Shown here: positions 1 to 9,902 of the stretch, in pieces
How the letters are laid out: every line of letters starts with the position of its first letter
Position numbering within the stretch: the first letter of the stretch is position 1
Assembly: GCF_011516765.1 (NCBI RefSeq)
Contig: NZ_JAAABN010000011.1
Span: 1-64,000, forward strand
Reading direction: 5' to 3'
Length of the DNA stretch: 64,000 nucleotides
Origin: Acetobacter sicerae
GTDB taxonomy: Bacteria; Pseudomonadota; Alphaproteobacteria; Acetobacterales; Acetobacteraceae
Program-made: the position numbers and the translations under genes
Notes under the pieces: generated by a model
The model's input: only the letters and a program-made list of their open reading frames with translations
Told to the model about the DNA's origin: nothing
The model's database searches: none

Positions 1-111
1 CTACACTCTGTCTGCATCGGGTTTTCTTATAGCTTACGAAAATTTCTTTTCTACAAAACAGACTTTTTCATAATCTAACCCGATGTACAACCCTTCTGTG
101 AGATTTCCGCG

Positions 112-1479
112 ATGATAATGACAGAAACCTCTTCTCCAGCCCCTCGGCGGCAACTCTGGAAAAGCCTGTATGTGCAGGTTCTGGTCGCCGTGGTGGCCGG
201 TATCCTGCTTGGCTATTTTGATCCCGGACTGGGCGCCGCCCTGCGACCGCTGGGCGATGGCTTCATCAAGCTGGTGAAAATGGTGATCGCGCCGGTCATC
301 TTTCTGACCGTCTCCACCGGCATCGCCGGCATGGGCAATCTGGGAAAAGCGGGACGAATTGGCGCAAAGGCCATGACGTATTTCCTGTTTTTTTCAACAC
401 TTGCGCTCATTGTCGGCATGGTCGTCGCCAATCTCGTCCAGCCGGGAGCCTCCATGCATGTGGACGTGCGCTCCCTCGATGCCGCCAGCGTCGGCACTTA
501 TGTAGAGCGGGCGAAGGAACATTCCTTCTCCGACTTCCTGCTTCAGATCATTCCGACAACAACCGCCAGCGCCTTCACCTCCGGCGAGATCCTTCAGGTG
601 CTGTTTGTCGCCATCGTGTTCGGCATCAGCCTGTCGCAGATGGGGCCGCGGGGTGAACCTGTTCTCAAGCTGTTCAAGCAACTGACGGAACTTGTCTTCG
701 GCGTGGTGCGGATCGTCATGCTCGCAGCCCCTATCGGTGCGTTCGGCGCCATGGCGTTCACCATCGGCAAATTTGGCATTGGCTCCGTTATCAGCCTGAT
801 CTGGCTGGTGGCCACATTCTACTTCACCTCGATCCTGTTCATTCTTCTGGTTCTCGGCATTGTCACGCGACTATGTGGTTTTTCGATCATCCGGCTTCTT
901 CGTTATCTGCGCGAAGAATTGCTGATCGTGCTGGGGACGAGCTCTTCAGAGTCCGCCCTCCCCACCCTGATGTCAAAGCTGGAAGCCGCAGGCTGTGACC
1001 GCCCCATCGTCGGTCTGGTCGTGCCAATGGGTTATTCCTTCAACCTTGACGGCACCAACATCTACATGACGATTGCCGCGCTCTTTGTGGCGCAGGCGAC
1101 GGATGTGCATCTGTCTCTGGGAGAACAGCTGGCCCTGCTGCTCGTCGCCATGGTCAGTTCCAAGGGCGCCGCGGGCGTCACGGGAGCCGGTTTTGTCACG
1201 CTGGCCGCAACACTGTCCGTCGTGCCGTCCATTCCGGTTGCGGGCATGGCGCTGATCCTCGGCGTGGACAAGTTCATGTCCGAGTGCCGCTCCCTGACCA
1301 ACATTGTCGGTAACGCCGTCGCAACCATCGTCGTGGCGCGGTGGGAAGGCGCTTTGGACATGGACAGGTTGCAGGACGCATTGTCAGGAAGGCTCCCTCC
1401 GCCGGAAGCGCTTGCTCTGGATAACGCCGCATCCGATCATGATGAAATGCCTGAGGAAGGTGTGCACGGCTTTCATTGA
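112..1479 (+). CDS. dctA: C4-dicarboxylate/H+ (or Na+) symporter DctA
   Basis: Inner-membrane carrier of the dicarboxylate/amino acid:cation symporter family. It imports succinate, fumarate, malate and related C4 acids. The 455-residue length is normal for DctA. Family signatures are visible: a serine-rich reentrant loop ([17 protein letters not shown]), the substrate-binding segment [14 protein letters not shown], and the second hairpin [19 protein letters not shown]. The N-terminus starts the first membrane helix soon after a short polar leader, as usual. A second ATG lies two codons downstream; no strong ribosome site separates the two. It is a single transcription unit, with a hairpin just after the stop. 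The GltP/GltT glutamate carriers are the main alternative, but the sequence reads as DctA. Confidence 0.93.
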   Translation: MIMTETSSPAPRRQLWKSLYVQVLVAVVAGILLGYFDPGLGAALRPLGDGFIKLVKMVIAPVIFLTVSTGIAGMGNLGKAGRIGAKAMTYFLFFSTLALIVGMVVANLVQPGASMHVDVRSLDAASVGTYVERAKEHSFSDFLLQIIPTTTASAFTSGEILQVLFVAIVFGISLSQMGPRGEPVLKLFKQLTELVFGVVRIVMLAAPIGAFGAMAFTIGKFGIGSVISLIWLVATFYFTSILFILLVLGIVTRLCGFSIIRLLRYLREELLIVLGTSSSESALPTLMSKLEAAGCDRPIVGLVVPMGYSFNLDGTNIYMTIAALFVAQATDVHLSLGEQLALLLVAMVSSKGAAGVTGAGFVTLAATLSVVPSIPVAGMALILGVDKFMSECRSLTNIVGNAVATIVVARWEGALDMDRLQDALSGRLPPPEALALDNAASDHDEMPEEGVHGFH

Positions 1480-1485
1480 AACATG

Positions 1486-1528
1486 GGGGCGTTCAGGTTT
1501 GTCCGTAAACCCATATCCTGAACGCCCC
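1486..1528 (+). terminator. Hairpin after dctA
   Basis: A 12-bp inverted repeat (GGGGCGTTCAGG at 1486-1497 against its complement at 1517-1528) begins seven bases after the dctA stop. A short inner GTTT/AAAC pair extends it. No good T-run follows, so it may be a Rho-assisted or stabilising 3' structure rather than a classical intrinsic terminator. Confidence 0.6.
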
Positions 1529-1922
1529 ATGATATTCCTTCCTGTGTCAGGGAAAGGACAACTTTATTGCCGCCGCGTACAACCAGCGGGAGCAGCTCCC
1601 AATTCGTGAAGAGCGGCTGATTTACGGGGATGCCTGTTCAGGGAACTGCCTGTAGCATCATCATGCAGGTAATCCCCTGTTGCCTGCAGAAAGCTTTCGG
1701 CAAATGTCCGGGGAAACGCATTCGGACAGCACCACGGGCGATACCGACCGTGAAAACTACAACCAGGATATATATTTGCGGAATTTCTACCCAGCGCCCA
1801 GCTGAACGAAGGCAAGCTTGCCCGTCAGAAAACCGGATATCCCTACTCAGAACGTCCCGCACAAGCGAAAAGACAGTTTAATAGGCATTCTTCCTTTTGC
1901 CTGACGGGAAAAATCAATTCCG
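1529..1922. other. Gap between dctA and purU with no convincing gene
   Basis: This stretch lies between the 3' ends of two convergent genes. Short open frames exist on both strands, but none has a ribosome site, family resemblance or neighbour support. I see no repeat or RNA gene in it. Confidence 0.5.
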
Positions 1923-1966
1923 CTCTCATCACTACGCCTGTTCATTTGCAGGCATAGCGATGAGAG
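1923..1966 (-). terminator. Intrinsic terminator of purU
   Basis: Inverted repeat with arms CTCTCATC (1923-1930) and GATGAGAG (1959-1966), extended inward by a near-match (CTACGCCTG / CAGGCATAG). On the minus strand it follows the purU stop by about 20 bases and is followed within a few bases by a T-rich run, as expected for a Rho-independent terminator. Confidence 0.75.
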
Positions 1967-1985
1967 TGGAAATCATCCTTGCAGA

Positions 1986-2864
1986 TCAGGATGTGAACAC
2001 GATCGCCTTGTTTCCATTGAGGATGGTCCGCATCTCGATGTGATACCGTACGGCCCGGGACAGAACCCGGCGCTCGATGTCACGTCCCTTGCGGATCAGA
2101 TCCTCCGGGCTGTCGGCGTGCGAGATGCGCTCCACGTCCTGTTCAATGATCGGCCCTTCATCAAGATCGCTGGTCACGTAATGTGCTGTCGCACCAATCA
2201 GCTTTACGCCCCTGTTCCATGCCTGATGATAGGGACGCGCACCCTTGAAGCCCGGCAGGAACGAATGATGAATGTTGATGCAGCGTCCTGAAAAGGCTGA
2301 CGCCATGTCATTGGACAGAATCTGCATGTAGCGCGCCAGCACGACCAGTTCCGTCTGGCTCTCCTGAACAAGCGAGAGAATGCGGGCTTCCTGCTCGGTC
2401 TTCGTATCTTTCGTGATCGGCAGATAATGGAAGGGGATGCCGTAGAAATCGACATCCCGGTAGATCTCTTCAGGATGATTGGCGATGATCCCTACAGGAT
2501 CGATCTGCAGCTCGCCGATCCGCCAGCGATACAGAAGATCTACAAGGCAGTGATCGAATTTCGACACAAGGATCATGACCTTGGGCCGATATGACTGGCA
2601 GTTCAGGCGATATTTCATCCCGAACCGATTTATGACTGCCTCGATAGTGTCACGAAGCTCAGTCTCTGTGTGGCCGCTTTTCATCACATCAAACATGATG
2701 CGCATGAAGAAACTGCCACTTCCCGTATCATCGAACTGCTGCGCTTCGGTGATGTTCGCGCCAGCCTCGAACAGGGTCTGGCTCAGGGCCGCCACGATAC
2801 CCGGCTGATCCGGACAGCTCAGCGTCAGAATATAGCCTTTGCCGTCGGGAGAGAGCGTCGTCAT
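1986..2864 (-). CDS. purU: Formyltetrahydrofolate deformylase PurU
   Basis: Hydrolyses 10-formyl-tetrahydrofolate to formate and tetrahydrofolate, balancing one-carbon pools and supplying formate for purine synthesis. It has an N-terminal ACT domain (about residues 5-75, [16 protein letters not shown]) and a C-terminal formyl-transferase-like domain. The latter shows the catalytic region [20 protein letters not shown] and the downstream aspartate in [11 protein letters not shown]. The chosen ATG at 2864 gives 292 residues, close to the usual 280-290; a longer frame from 2897 adds 11 residues not typical of the family. The ribosome site is weak. The upstream minus-strand leader contains a small nested hairpin (2946-2982), but no known riboswitch was recognised. 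Confidence 0.95.
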   Translation of the reverse strand: MTTLSPDGKGYILTLSCPDQPGIVAALSQTLFEAGANITEAQQFDDTGSGSFFMRIMFDVMKSGHTETELRDTIEAVINRFGMKYRLNCQSYRPKVMILVSKFDHCLVDLLYRWRIGELQIDPVGIIANHPEEIYRDVDFYGIPFHYLPITKDTKTEQEARILSLVQESQTELVVLARYMQILSNDMASAFSGRCINIHHSFLPGFKGARPYHQAWNRGVKLIGATAHYVTSDLDEGPIIEQDVERISHADSPEDLIRKGRDIERRVLSRAVRYHIEMRTILNGNKAIVFTS

Positions 2865-3833
2865 AAACAAAAGTCCATTTCTGAAGAACAAAACCATTGA
2901 GCGTAACAGGGAAAGCTTCGAGCCAGTAAGCTACCAGCTTCGGACAGCCAATAGGGGAAACAGGCATTCCCTCTGTGTGGCTCATAAGGGGCGGAACATA
3001 TCCTGCCAACATTAAGACGGTCTAATGCCTGTCGAGCGCTGTCGGATACAAATCCTCCCATCATCCTTACGCCGCCGTTTCTGCCCGAGGCAGGCCTATT
3101 CTTCTTTCCTGCGACAAAAGGGCCATGAATGACTCAAGGATTGCACATGCACAGCAAAATGACGGCTCCGTCTTTCGACAGGTCAAACACTCTGGAAACT
3201 GTCATGTTTATAAGCCGTCATCTGATATCGTGTGTTCATCCAGCTTCCCGACTGAACGTCCGAATATAATGAAAAAGCAGTCTGTCGATGAGCGACGGAA
3301 TCAAGCAGTCAGAACGTCTGTGGCGTTCCAAAGACAGCTCAACACGCGGGAACATGGTCCGCCCTCCTCCTGACCGTAGCGTCGGGGACGAGAAGGCCAT
3401 ATTTCACAGGCCACAAGCCAGATTATTTTATGTCAAAATATTTCTGTATCAGCGTTAACGTACGCGTTGTCTGACTGTTCAAACCTGTACAGATTCGCGC
3501 TTTTCTTACTCCTCTCGTCCAGAAAAAACGCATTTTCACTAGTTGGCCTCCATACATACTCTCTCGACAAACCGCCGTTCCTTCATTGCACTATCGATTA
3601 CACAAGACATTCTCATAAGCGAACGTTTTCCCGACAGGAGAGAATTCTTCTTCTATCGTCAGAGCGCTAATTTATTCAAATTATGAATAATTGTGATAAT
3701 TTTACAACATAAACTACTTTCCTGACACACACACGATTTCTCGATGTGACGAAACATAAAGAGGCGTGCAGCGTATGTATTAGCTGCCATGCAAGAGCAG
3801 CATGGGTTTCGTCGGCGTCAGGCTGCAAAAAGA
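2865..3833. other. Long intergenic region between purU and the porin gene
   Basis: About 970 bases lie between divergent genes, so promoters for both should be here. The half nearer the porin (3420-3790) is clearly richer in A+T than the flanking genes. The nested hairpin at 2946-2982 (AGCCA/TGGCT outside, GGGAA/TTCCC inside) would sit in the purU leader. Open frames such as 3125-3373 lack a ribosome site, domains or neighbour support and are not called. Confidence 0.5.
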
Positions 3834-5591
3834 ATGAAAAACAAATACTACACCCCGCGTTTCTTCTCCGGAAAACTGTCCCGCTCTCCACTTCGGCATC
3901 TGGTCCTCTCGACCGTGCTGAGCGGGATTCCTTGCATATTTGCGGTTTCCGCCATGGCTGAGACGGCGCCAAACGCCAACGTGAATCACCACTCACAGAT
4001 TCCGGAGGAATATCGCATCCCCCGCACGCCACCGGTCCCCAGATCGAACCCCTGGAGCAGCAGCCTTCTGCCGCCTCTGGAATCGCGTCCGGAAAACTAT
4101 GCGCAGCCACAGACCCTGATGCTGACAAAGCAGCAGTCAAACCCGGCCCTCCTGCATCAGGGATCATGGGGTATCTTCAACTCCAACACCGGTGCTGCGT
4201 CCGGCTGGGGCACTGTGGGCTACTACGCGATCTCCCGCTGGGCGGAGGACTGGTCCAATCTGCGGGACAGGAAGAACCGCATCGATTTCATGGACCCGCT
4301 GAAATACATCCCGCTCAATGACAGCGGTTCGATCTACCTGACGTTCAGCGGCAACTTCCGCCAGCACAATTTCTACGATCAGCGCGCAGGCTTCGGACAG
4401 ACCAAGAAAGATCCGGCCTATCGCAACAACTTCCGCTGGAATCTTGGTGCGGATCTGCATCTGGGCGAGCATGTCCGCCTGTACGGCGAACTCATGAGCG
4501 GTCAGGCCGGCGGCATCAACTATTACGGCTACAACAATGGCCGCTGGCGCAGCAAACTCGACGCACAGCAGGCTTTTGTCGAGGTCAAGGGCCATCTCCT
4601 CCACGCCAACATGGGCGTGATGGTCGGACGCATGACCTTTCTGGACGCCCCGCCCTACTTTACCGCCGGTTCGGTCTATCCAACGATTCCCTTCTCGTGG
4701 AACGGGGTGCGCGTCTATTCTTTCTGGAAAAACTTCCGTGTGGACCTTTTCGATCTGACACAGACCAACTGGACCCTGCAGAATGTGCCGTTCCGGGATC
4801 AGGTCGGTTACAAGACACGGCTTTTCGGGGCCTACACGTCGTACGCCGTGCCGTCATTCACGTTCATGGGCAAGAAAAGCCAGATCTTTGTAGATGCCTA
4901 CTACTTCGGTTTCATCCTGGCGTCGGCGCCACTGGCTCAGCAGGTTGGCACCATCACGGGTTCGACTCACCGCGACAACCCCGGCATGCGTGTCTGGGGT
5001 AACGCCGGACCGCTGGAATTCTCCGCTGGCGGCGCATGGCAGGGCGGTTACTTCAATGAAGCCAACAACGGGCCGTCCCGTCCTGTCAGCGCCTATTCCT
5101 TCAATGCGCAGGCCTCATGGCGCTTCTCCAGATGGTGGGGACGTCCGGCCATCGGCATTCAGGCGGATGACATCTCCGGTGGCGATTACACCAAAGGCAA
5201 GACCAGTTCATGGGGCAGCTATATGTCGCCCTTCGTACCGTCCGCCTACTACCTCGATATCAGCACCTATCTCGGCAATCAGAACCTGATTGATGTCGGA
5301 CCCATTCTCACAATGTCTCCCACACCGAACACAACCCTGCTGGCGAAAGTGCCTGTCGTATGGCGGAACAGCACCAATGATGCGCTCTACGCAAGCGGAA
5401 CGGCGGCTTATGGCCTGCGTCCTCACGGCGGCTATACAGCCACCCTCCCGCAGGCCAGCTTCACCTGGCGTGCGACCCGCCATATCACGCTCGGCATTGA
5501 CGGCGAATACATCTTTGCTGGCAAATCCATGATCAAAGCGGGCGCTTCATCCGGCGCTTACGTGCAGAGCAACCTTGAACTGACGTTCTGA
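3834..5591 (+). CDS. OprB-type carbohydrate-selective outer-membrane porin
   Basis: Predicted outer-membrane beta-barrel for uptake of sugars or other small hydrophilic nutrients, in the OprB family common in acetic acid bacteria. A long signal peptide ends near AVSAMA^ET. The mature part has alternating aromatic/polar beta strands and ends in phenylalanine (NLELTF), the usual barrel-insertion signature. Segments such as GIFNSNTGAASGWGTVGYYA and LYGELMSGQAGGINYYGYN are typical of OprB N-terminal regions. I chose the ATG at 3834 (585 residues) over one 15 codons upstream, because the upstream segment is charged and has no ribosome site. The specific substrate cannot be read from sequence. Confidence 0.82.
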   Translation: MKNKYYTPRFFSGKLSRSPLRHLVLSTVLSGIPCIFAVSAMAETAPNANVNHHSQIPEEYRIPRTPPVPRSNPWSSSLLPPLESRPENYAQPQTLMLTKQQSNPALLHQGSWGIFNSNTGAASGWGTVGYYAISRWAEDWSNLRDRKNRIDFMDPLKYIPLNDSGSIYLTFSGNFRQHNFYDQRAGFGQTKKDPAYRNNFRWNLGADLHLGEHVRLYGELMSGQAGGINYYGYNNGRWRSKLDAQQAFVEVKGHLLHANMGVMVGRMTFLDAPPYFTAGSVYPTIPFSWNGVRVYSFWKNFRVDLFDLTQTNWTLQNVPFRDQVGYKTRLFGAYTSYAVPSFTFMGKKSQIFVDAYYFGFILASAPLAQQVGTITGSTHRDNPGMRVWGNAGPLEFSAGGAWQGGYFNEANNGPSRPVSAYSFNAQASWRFSRWWGRPAIGIQADDISGGDYTKGKTSSWGSYMSPFVPSAYYLDISTYLGNQNLIDVGPILTMSPTPNTTLLAKVPVVWRNSTNDALYASGTAAYGLRPHGGYTATLPQASFTWRATRHITLGIDGEYIFAGKSMIKAGASSGAYVQSNLELTF

Positions 5592-5615
5592 TCGTGTATC
5601 GAACCCGAGCCATCA

Positions 5616-5641
5616 GCGGCCTGCGCCACGATGCAGGCTGC
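5616..5641 (+). terminator. Hairpin after the porin gene
   Basis: Nine-base arms GCGGCCTGC (5616-5624) and GCAGGCTGC (5633-5641), with one G-U pair, start about 25 bases after the porin stop. No T-run follows. This is a possible 3' end or stabilising structure. Confidence 0.4.
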
Positions 5642-5739
5642 TCACCCAGAGTTGCTGGAGAGATATCTTTATGGGCTCCCCAATTCCGGTCAGCTGAACC
5701 ACACTCTTCCCGTCGCTTTTTTCCGGAATATAGACTGCA

Positions 5740-7035
5740 ATGACATCATCCGCTCCCGACCAGATGACCAACCTCCAGCGTCTGCGGGGTATCTTTTCCG
5801 GATCAGCGGGCAATCTGCTCGAATATTTCGACTGGTATGTCTATTCGGCCTTTGCGCTCTACTTTGCGCACGCCTTCTTCCCCGGACATGACCACACCGC
5901 CGAGCTCCTGAACACGGCGGCCGTCTTCGCCGTGGGCTTTCTGATGCGTCCTGTCGGCGGCTGGCTGATGGGTGTCGTCGCCGACCAGTATGGACGCAAA
6001 CGCGCCCTCACCCTGTCGGTCGCCGCCATGTGCGCCGGGTCACTCGCCATCGCCCTCTGCCCGACCTACGCCCAGATCGGTCTGGCCGCCCCGATCATCC
6101 TCGTTCTGGCGCGTCTGGTGCAGGGGCTGAGTCTGGGTGGAGAATACGGCGCTTCGGCGACCTACATTGCGGAAGTTTCCAGCCCTGAAACCCGTGGTTT
6201 CTGGTCGGGATTTCTCTATGTCACCCTCATCACGGGCCAGCTTGCCGCCATGGCCGTGCTTCTGCTCATGCAATATGTCTTTCTGACCGCAGAGCAGATC
6301 AACGCGTGGGGCTGGCGCATCCCGTTCTTTCTTGGAGCCGCCGGAGCCGTTCTGATCTTCTGGCTGCGACGGAACATGGAGGAAAGCAGTGCCTTCAGGA
6401 AAGCCGAGCAGGCGCATGAAGAGGGCGGACTGAGAGTCCTGCTGCGTCACAAACGCGCCGTGATGACGGTCGTGGGGCTGACGCTCGGAGGCACGGTCGC
6501 CTTCTACACCTACACCATTTACATGCAGAAGTTCCTCGCCAACTCGCTGGGCTTCGGCAAGGACGAGGCGACGCTGATCTCCTCCGCCTCGCTTGTGGTG
6601 TTCGCCGTGGCGCAGCCTCTGTTCGGCGCGCTGTCTGATCGCATCGGCCGCAAGCCCCTGCTGATTGCGTTCGGCGTTCTTGGAACGCTCTGCACCGTGC
6701 CCCTGATGACCCTGCTGGCCGACACCCACTCCAAACTCGGGGCTTTCGCCCTCATCACCGTCGCCCTGCTGATGGCGTCGGGCTACACATCCATCAACGC
6801 CATTGTGAAAGCCGAACTCTTCCCGACCCGTATTCGCGCATTGGGTGTCGCGTTCCCCTATGCCGTCACCGTGTCGGTCTTCGGCGGCACGGCGGAATAT
6901 ATCGCACTCTGGTGCAGGCATGCCGGTCATGAAAGCTGGTTTGCGTGGTATGTCTCGGCCTGCGCCTGCTGCACGCTGATCACGGCGCTGACGCTTCCGG
7001 CACGGGGCTCCACCCTGCCGGACAATGGAAACTGA
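5740..7035 (+). CDS. MFS metabolite:H+ symporter, KgtP (alpha-ketoglutarate permease)-like
   Basis: Twelve-helix major facilitator of the metabolite:H+ symporter family, whose members carry alpha-ketoglutarate, citrate, proline/betaine or shikimate. Conserved MFS loop motifs are present: VADQYGRKRALT after helix 2, RLVQGLSLGGEYG in helix 4, SSPETRGFWSGF, and SDRIGRKPLLI in the second half. The N-terminal NLLEYFDWYVYS motif and overall pattern most resemble KgtP. The 431-residue length fits. The start at 5740 has only a weak ribosome site; an ATG eight codons later is possible. Nearby dctA and the porin suggest nutrient acid and sugar uptake, but the substrate is an inference. Confidence 0.85.
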   Translation: MTSSAPDQMTNLQRLRGIFSGSAGNLLEYFDWYVYSAFALYFAHAFFPGHDHTAELLNTAAVFAVGFLMRPVGGWLMGVVADQYGRKRALTLSVAAMCAGSLAIALCPTYAQIGLAAPIILVLARLVQGLSLGGEYGASATYIAEVSSPETRGFWSGFLYVTLITGQLAAMAVLLLMQYVFLTAEQINAWGWRIPFFLGAAGAVLIFWLRRNMEESSAFRKAEQAHEEGGLRVLLRHKRAVMTVVGLTLGGTVAFYTYTIYMQKFLANSLGFGKDEATLISSASLVVFAVAQPLFGALSDRIGRKPLLIAFGVLGTLCTVPLMTLLADTHSKLGAFALITVALLMASGYTSINAIVKAELFPTRIRALGVAFPYAVTVSVFGGTAEYIALWCRHAGHESWFAWYVSACACCTLITALTLPARGSTLPDNGN

Positions 7036-7182
7036 GCCGACAGGTCCGGGCAGTGGCGATACGCGGTTTTCAAACGAGGAGCTCTGCGGCGCACGCAAGT
7101 CGATAACGGTTCGCAGTTGGCTTACCTCCACGATTACTTCATGGTGTCTCATCATGATCTTCTCTCGCAGGAGCCTCTTTCA

Positions 7183-7788
7183 ATGAACAAACACGCCCAT
7201 ATCGCGCTTGAGTCCCTTCTTTCCCGCTCTTCCACGGATGCCCTGACCAAGCCCGCCCCCAAGGGTGAGGAACTGGAGGCGATCCTTTCAGCCGTCATGC
7301 GTGCGCCCGACCACGGCAAGCTGCGCCCCTGGCGACTGGTCGTTGTCAAAGGCGACGCCCGCGTCAAACTCGCGGAAAAGATCGTCGAGAGCATGAAGCG
7401 GCTCCATGCCGATCCGGACCCGAAGAAGCTGGAGAAACGCTACAAGCGATTTTCCACCATGCCGATGACCATCGTTCTGGGCATGCATCTGCGTCCGGAT
7501 GACAAGATTCCCCTGCTTGAACAGGAACTCGCGGTCGGGGCCGCGGGCATGAATCTTCTGAATGCCCTCCATGCCGCTGGCTATGGCGCCGTGTGGGTCA
7601 CCGGCGACGTCGCCTATGATGCCGTTCTGGCGGAAGAACTGGGATTCCCGGCTCCTCACGCGCTCGCGGGCTTCTTCTTTGTCGGCACGCCAGAGAAGAA
7701 GGACCACGAGACGAAGCGCCGGCCTGTCGAGCCTTACGTGGCCCACTGGACAGGCGAACCGGTTTCCTTCGACGCCGACAAGGACTAA
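7183..7788 (+). CDS. Nitroreductase-family FMN oxidoreductase (YdjA-like)
   Basis: Small nitroreductase-fold flavoprotein, similar in size and pattern to E. coli YdjA (about 180-200 residues). The N-terminal ALESLLSRSSTDAL and MRAPDHGKLRPWRLVVV segments match the FMN-binding start of this subfamily. A later AAGMNLLNALHAAGYGAVW segment matches the central helix. I chose the ATG at 7183 because a strong CAGGAG ribosome site sits eight bases upstream; the longer frame from 7117 has none. The ubiH-like gene follows 12 bases after the stop, so the two are probably co-transcribed. The physiological substrate is unknown. Confidence 0.85.
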   Translation: MNKHAHIALESLLSRSSTDALTKPAPKGEELEAILSAVMRAPDHGKLRPWRLVVVKGDARVKLAEKIVESMKRLHADPDPKKLEKRYKRFSTMPMTIVLGMHLRPDDKIPLLEQELAVGAAGMNLLNALHAAGYGAVWVTGDVAYDAVLAEELGFPAPHALAGFFFVGTPEKKDHETKRRPVEPYVAHWTGEPVSFDADKD

Positions 7789-7800
7789 GGACTGGTCGCC

Positions 7801-9027
7801 ATGAGCACCTTTTCCGATCATGACATGACCCCGGATCACGACGTCACCATCGTCGGAGGCGGTCCGGTTGGACTTGCCGCAGCACTCGCTCTGGACGCCG
7901 CCGGACTTTCCGTCGCCGTTCTGGAGCGCGCTCCCGGCGGTGTCTGGGCGGAACCGGCGTTCGATGGTCGGGAAATCGCTCTGACCTATCATGCCCGGGC
8001 GTTCCTCGAACGGCTCGGCGCATGGCGGCATATCCCTGAAAGCGTGATCTGCCCGCTGAACGAAGCCCGCATCGAAACCGGCCGGGGCAACCATCCGCTG
8101 ATCTTTGAAGCGGATCAGCCTGCCGGCACGAAAGAAGCGCCGCTCGGCTGGCTCGTCTCGAACAACATGATCCGCCGCGCCCTGTATGCCGAGGCCTTGG
8201 AACATCCGGGGATTACCCTTCTGCCGGACGTCACGGTCGAAACCGTGCGCCAGGATACTGAAACAGCCGTGGTCCACTGTCAGGGCGCTCAGCCACGGCG
8301 GTTGCGGACACGGCTCGTCATCGCCGCAGACGGTCGCTTTTCTCCCACGCGGCGTCGGGCCGGGATCGGCGCCGTGATCCACGATTTCGAACGGATGATG
8401 ATGGTCTGCCGCATGGCGCATGACCTGCCGCATCATAACGTCGCGCTCCAGTGGTTCGCCGAGGGACAGACCATCGCGCTTCTGCCGGTGAACGGACACG
8501 CTTCCTCGCTGGTCCTGACGCTTCCTCCTGCCGACATCCAGCGTCTGATGCACACCGAACAGGACGCGTTCAACGCCGAGATCATGGAGCGTGTCGGCAA
8601 CCGGCTGGGCGCTATGCGGCTGGTCAGCACGCGGCATGCGTATCCGCTCAAATGCGTCTATGCCCACCGCTTCGCCGCCAGACGGCTTGCGCTTCTGGGA
8701 GACGCTGCGGTCGGGATGCACCCCATCACCGCGCATGGTTTCAATCTGGGTCTGCGTGGCGCGGAAGTTCTGGCCGCCGAAGTGGAAACGGCTTTTTCCC
8801 ACGGTCAGGACATCGGGTCGGCTGCGGTGCTACGCCGTTTTGAACGGAAACACCGCGCCGCCACGATGCCGCTCTTTGCCGCCACGAACGGGATTGCGAC
8901 GCTTTATACCCATGACGCCGCGCCCTTCCGCCTGCTCCGCAGCCTTGGCCTGCGGGTCGCGGACGCCCTTCCTCCGTTGAAATCAGCCGTCACCGGCATG
9001 CTGATGGATCGTTCTCCCGCCGCCTGA
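7801..9027 (+). CDS. UbiH/COQ6-family FAD-dependent ubiquinone hydroxylase
   Basis: Aromatic-ring hydroxylase of the UbiH/UbiF/VisC family, expected to add a hydroxyl group during ubiquinone synthesis. The N-terminal dinucleotide fold is clear (TIVGGGPVGLAAALALDAAG at residues 16-35). The second FAD motif (LLGDAAVGMHPITAHGFNLG, about 298-317) is diagnostic for the family. The 408 residues match UbiH size. It probably forms an operon with the upstream nitroreductase (12-base spacing). Which ring position it hydroxylates cannot be told without phylogeny, so no specific ubi symbol is given. The ubiA gene lies about 21 kb away. Confidence 0.87.
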   Translation: MSTFSDHDMTPDHDVTIVGGGPVGLAAALALDAAGLSVAVLERAPGGVWAEPAFDGREIALTYHARAFLERLGAWRHIPESVICPLNEARIETGRGNHPLIFEADQPAGTKEAPLGWLVSNNMIRRALYAEALEHPGITLLPDVTVETVRQDTETAVVHCQGAQPRRLRTRLVIAADGRFSPTRRRAGIGAVIHDFERMMMVCRMAHDLPHHNVALQWFAEGQTIALLPVNGHASSLVLTLPPADIQRLMHTEQDAFNAEIMERVGNRLGAMRLVSTRHAYPLKCVYAHRFAARRLALLGDAAVGMHPITAHGFNLGLRGAEVLAAEVETAFSHGQDIGSAAVLRRFERKHRAATMPLFAATNGIATLYTHDAAPFRLLRSLGLRVADALPPLKSAVTGMLMDRSPAA

Positions 9028-9119
9028 CGCCTTGTGAAGCGGATGGGCGAATCCTGTCCGGGGAAACTGTTTGTCAATTTTTACACGGCAGTGTGTCTCC
9101 AGAAGGAGACGTCTGCCGC

Positions 9120-9860
9120 ATGGACAACACGACCTATATCGCGCTGTCACGCATGGACGCTGAGCAACGCGCCATGAGCGTGCTCGCGAACAATCTTGCA
9201 AACGGTTCAACCGCCGGGTTCAAATCAGGACACATTCAGTTTGCAGACTACCTTTCCAAGCTGAAAGACGGTCCGCATGCTCCGGGTGAGAATCCGGAAG
9301 TCTATGTGCAGGACCGCGCGACCTATCGTGACTTCACGCAGGGCGCTCTCCAGCAGACCGGCAATCCGCTCGACATCGCCATCACCGGCGAAGGATTCTT
9401 CTCCGTCATGACCGCACAGGGCGTGCGTCTGACCCGTAACGGCCGTTTCCAGCGCCTGTCTGACGGAAGCGTCACGGATGCCGCCGGCCATGCCCTGCTG
9501 GACCGTACGGGACAGCCCATCGTGCTGCGCCCTGAAGACCGGACCATCAGCATTTCCTCCGATGGCACCCTGTCCACGGAAAACGGCGTGGCCGCGGAAA
9601 TCGGCCTCGTGCGGGTGGCCAACAACTACGACCTGCACGGAGAAGGCAGCGAACTTTTCCGGGCAAGCACCCCGACGACACAAATGGACATCAAGGAACT
9701 CCGGCAGGGCATGCTGGAGGGCAGCAACGTCAACATGATGACCGAGACGACAAATCTCGTCGAACTGCAACGTGATTTCCAGATTACGGCCAATCTTGTC
9801 GAAAGCGAATCCACGCGTCGCCAGAATGCGATCGACAAGCTCACCCAGACCCAATCCTGA
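9120..9860 (+). CDS. flgF: Flagellar basal-body rod protein FlgF
   Basis: Component of the proximal flagellar rod in the periplasm. The N-terminal rod motif (MSVLANNLANGSTAGFK, about residues 21-37) and the C-terminal motif (GSNVNMMTETTNLVELQRDF) define the FlgE/F/G family, and position next to flgG identifies it as FlgF. The ATG at 9120 has a strong AGAAGGAGA ribosome site at 9101-9109, which excludes the upstream in-frame start at 9093. The length of 246 residues is normal. It is first in a flgF-flgG-flgA-flgH run, the order common in alphaproteobacteria. Confidence 0.95.
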   Translation: MDNTTYIALSRMDAEQRAMSVLANNLANGSTAGFKSGHIQFADYLSKLKDGPHAPGENPEVYVQDRATYRDFTQGALQQTGNPLDIAITGEGFFSVMTAQGVRLTRNGRFQRLSDGSVTDAAGHALLDRTGQPIVLRPEDRTISISSDGTLSTENGVAAEIGLVRVANNYDLHGEGSELFRASTPTTQMDIKELRQGMLEGSNVNMMTETTNLVELQRDFQITANLVESESTRRQNAIDKLTQTQS

Positions 9861-9902
9861 TCCGCCTCCACCCCGATCTGACACAGACGAAAGCTTACCG
9901 AC

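Noticed and set aside
2946..2982. A riboswitch in the purU leader
   Set aside because: A small nested hairpin exists, but it does not match the core of any riboswitch class I can recognise.
3125..3373. An 82-codon frame in the purU-porin gap
   Set aside because: No ribosome site, no domain, and no neighbour support; left as intergenic.
7288..8802. A 504-codon minus-strand frame
   Set aside because: Antisense to the nitroreductase and ubiH-type genes and without any domain pattern.
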